Shown here: positions 5,597 through 6,130 of the stretch, one piece after another
How the letters are laid out: every line of letters begins with the position of its first letter
Numbering within the stretch: position 1 is the stretch's first letter
NCBI GenBank assembly: GCA_011773795.1
Contig: WVWW01000202.1
Coordinates: forward strand, 32,346 to 38,475
Direction of reading: 5' to 3'
Length of the DNA: 6,130 bases
From: Acidobacteriota bacterium
GTDB taxonomy: Bacteria > Acidobacteriota > Polarisedimenticolia > Polarisedimenticolales > Polarisedimenticolaceae
The notes under the pieces: model-generated
The model's database searches: none
The model's input: the letters and a program-made list of their open reading frames with translations, nothing else
Told to the model about the DNA's origin: nothing
Translations under genes and position numbers: made by a program

Positions 5597-6130
5597 ATGA
5601 TCTGTGGCATCACCCAACCGAGCTACTTGCCGTGGCGCGGGTTCTTCGACCTGCTGAGCCGCTGTGAGGTCTTCGTCTGGTTCGACGACGTGCAGTACAC
5701 GCGGCGGAGCTGGCGCAACCGCAACCGCATCAAGGATTCGAGCGCGGTTCGCTGGCTGAGCGTTCCCGTGCACGCTCACGGGCACCAGGAGGGCCTGGCG
5801 ATCCGCGACGTGCGCATCGACGAGGCGACCGACTGGCGCCGCAGCCACCGTGAGAGCCTGCACCAGGCCTACCGCACGGCGCCGCACTATGGCGACTGCG
5901 CGCCGCTGCTCGACGAGCTGTACGCCGATCGTTTCGAACTACTCGCCGACTTCACGATCCACACGACCACGTTGCTGGCGCAGCGTCTCGGGATCGAGGG
6001 GATTCGTTTCGTTCGTTCCTCCGAGTTGAGTGTTTCCGGCAGCGGGACGGAGCGAGTCGTGGCAATCATGCAGGCGGTCGGTGCAGAGCACCTGGTCAAC
6101 GGGCCGACCGCGAAGGCCTACACGGATCAC
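5597..6130 (+). CDS. WbqC-family protein, 3' end beyond the window
   Basis: The 178 visible residues match the WbqC-like family found in O-antigen and other polysaccharide clusters, whose biochemical role is poorly defined. Diagnostic blocks are GITQPSYLPWRGFFDLL (4-20), FDDVQYTRRSWRNRNRIK (29-46), WLSVPV (53-58) and LVNGPTAKAY (166-175), in the order and spacing expected for the family. Members are usually a little over 200 residues, so perhaps 50 residues lie past the window end. The ATG at 5597 places the conserved ITQPSYLPW block at the usual distance from the N-terminus. An in-frame ATG at 5585 would add four residues, and the frame is closed by a TAG at 5534-5536. Neither start has a good ribosome site; AGGAGG at 5535-5540 is too far upstream of both. 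The protein has no signal peptide or membrane segment in the visible part and is probably cytoplasmic. It lies on the same strand as the upstream glycosyltransferase, consistent with a glycan-synthesis locus continuing to the right. Confidence 0.9.
   Translation, partial: MICGITQPSYLPWRGFFDLLSRCEVFVWFDDVQYTRRSWRNRNRIKDSSAVRWLSVPVHAHGHQEGLAIRDVRIDEATDWRRSHRESLHQAYRTAPHYGDCAPLLDELYADRFELLADFTIHTTTLLAQRLGIEGIRFVRSSELSVSGSGTERVVAIMQAVGAEHLVNGPTAKAYTDH

Noticed and set aside
5597..5887. Upstream part of the minus-strand frame ending at 5444 as a real 147-residue gene
   Set aside because: This portion is antisense to conserved WbqC blocks and has shadow-like composition. Only the stretch outside the WbqC gene deserves attention.
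1..6130. Mobile elements, CRISPR arrays, tRNA or rRNA genes
   Set aside because: I saw no terminal inverted repeats, regularly spaced direct repeats, cloverleaf structures or transposase/integrase motifs on either strand.

Overview
The window is a GC-rich bacterial segment with G or C at most third codon positions. It reads as chromosomal rather than mobile: I see no transposase, integrase, tRNA, rRNA, CRISPR array or plasmid gene. A lipoprotein-type signal peptide and surface-glycan genes suggest a Gram-negative-type envelope. The phylum cannot be fixed from this sequence; high-GC lineages such as Acidobacteriota or Myxococcota would fit, but that is a guess.

Layout: (1) 78-2852 (+) is a complete adenosylcobalamin-dependent class II ribonucleotide reductase (nrdJ) with a strong Shine-Dalgarno sequence. 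(2) 2875-2901 is a near-perfect hairpin with T-runs on both strands, a shared terminator for nrdJ and the convergent gene after it. (3) 2927-3481 (-) encodes an exported lipoprotein carrying a group I truncated-haemoglobin domain behind an Ala/Glu/Pro tether. It has a good Shine-Dalgarno sequence and a plausible sigma-70-type promoter. (4) 3576-5447 (+) encodes a multi-pass GT-C-like membrane glycosyltransferase with a soluble C-terminal domain. (5) 5448-5596 has no plus-strand gene, but its minus strand carries what looks like the C-terminal remnant of a lost gene, whose stop codon shares a CTAG with the glycosyltransferase stop. (6) 5597-6130 (+) is the first 178 codons of a WbqC-family protein that runs off the end.

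The genes fall into two apparently unrelated groups. nrdJ makes deoxynucleotides independently of oxygen, and the globin lipoprotein converges on it, so proximity alone is weak evidence of a link. The glycosyltransferase and WbqC genes look like the edge of a polysaccharide or surface-glycan locus.

The most unusual item is the globin lipoprotein: the haem-ligating proximal His is kept, but the polar distal residues usual in group I truncated haemoglobins (Tyr B10, Gln E7) appear to be replaced by apolar or small ones. Nothing in the window amounts to a clearly new multi-gene system.
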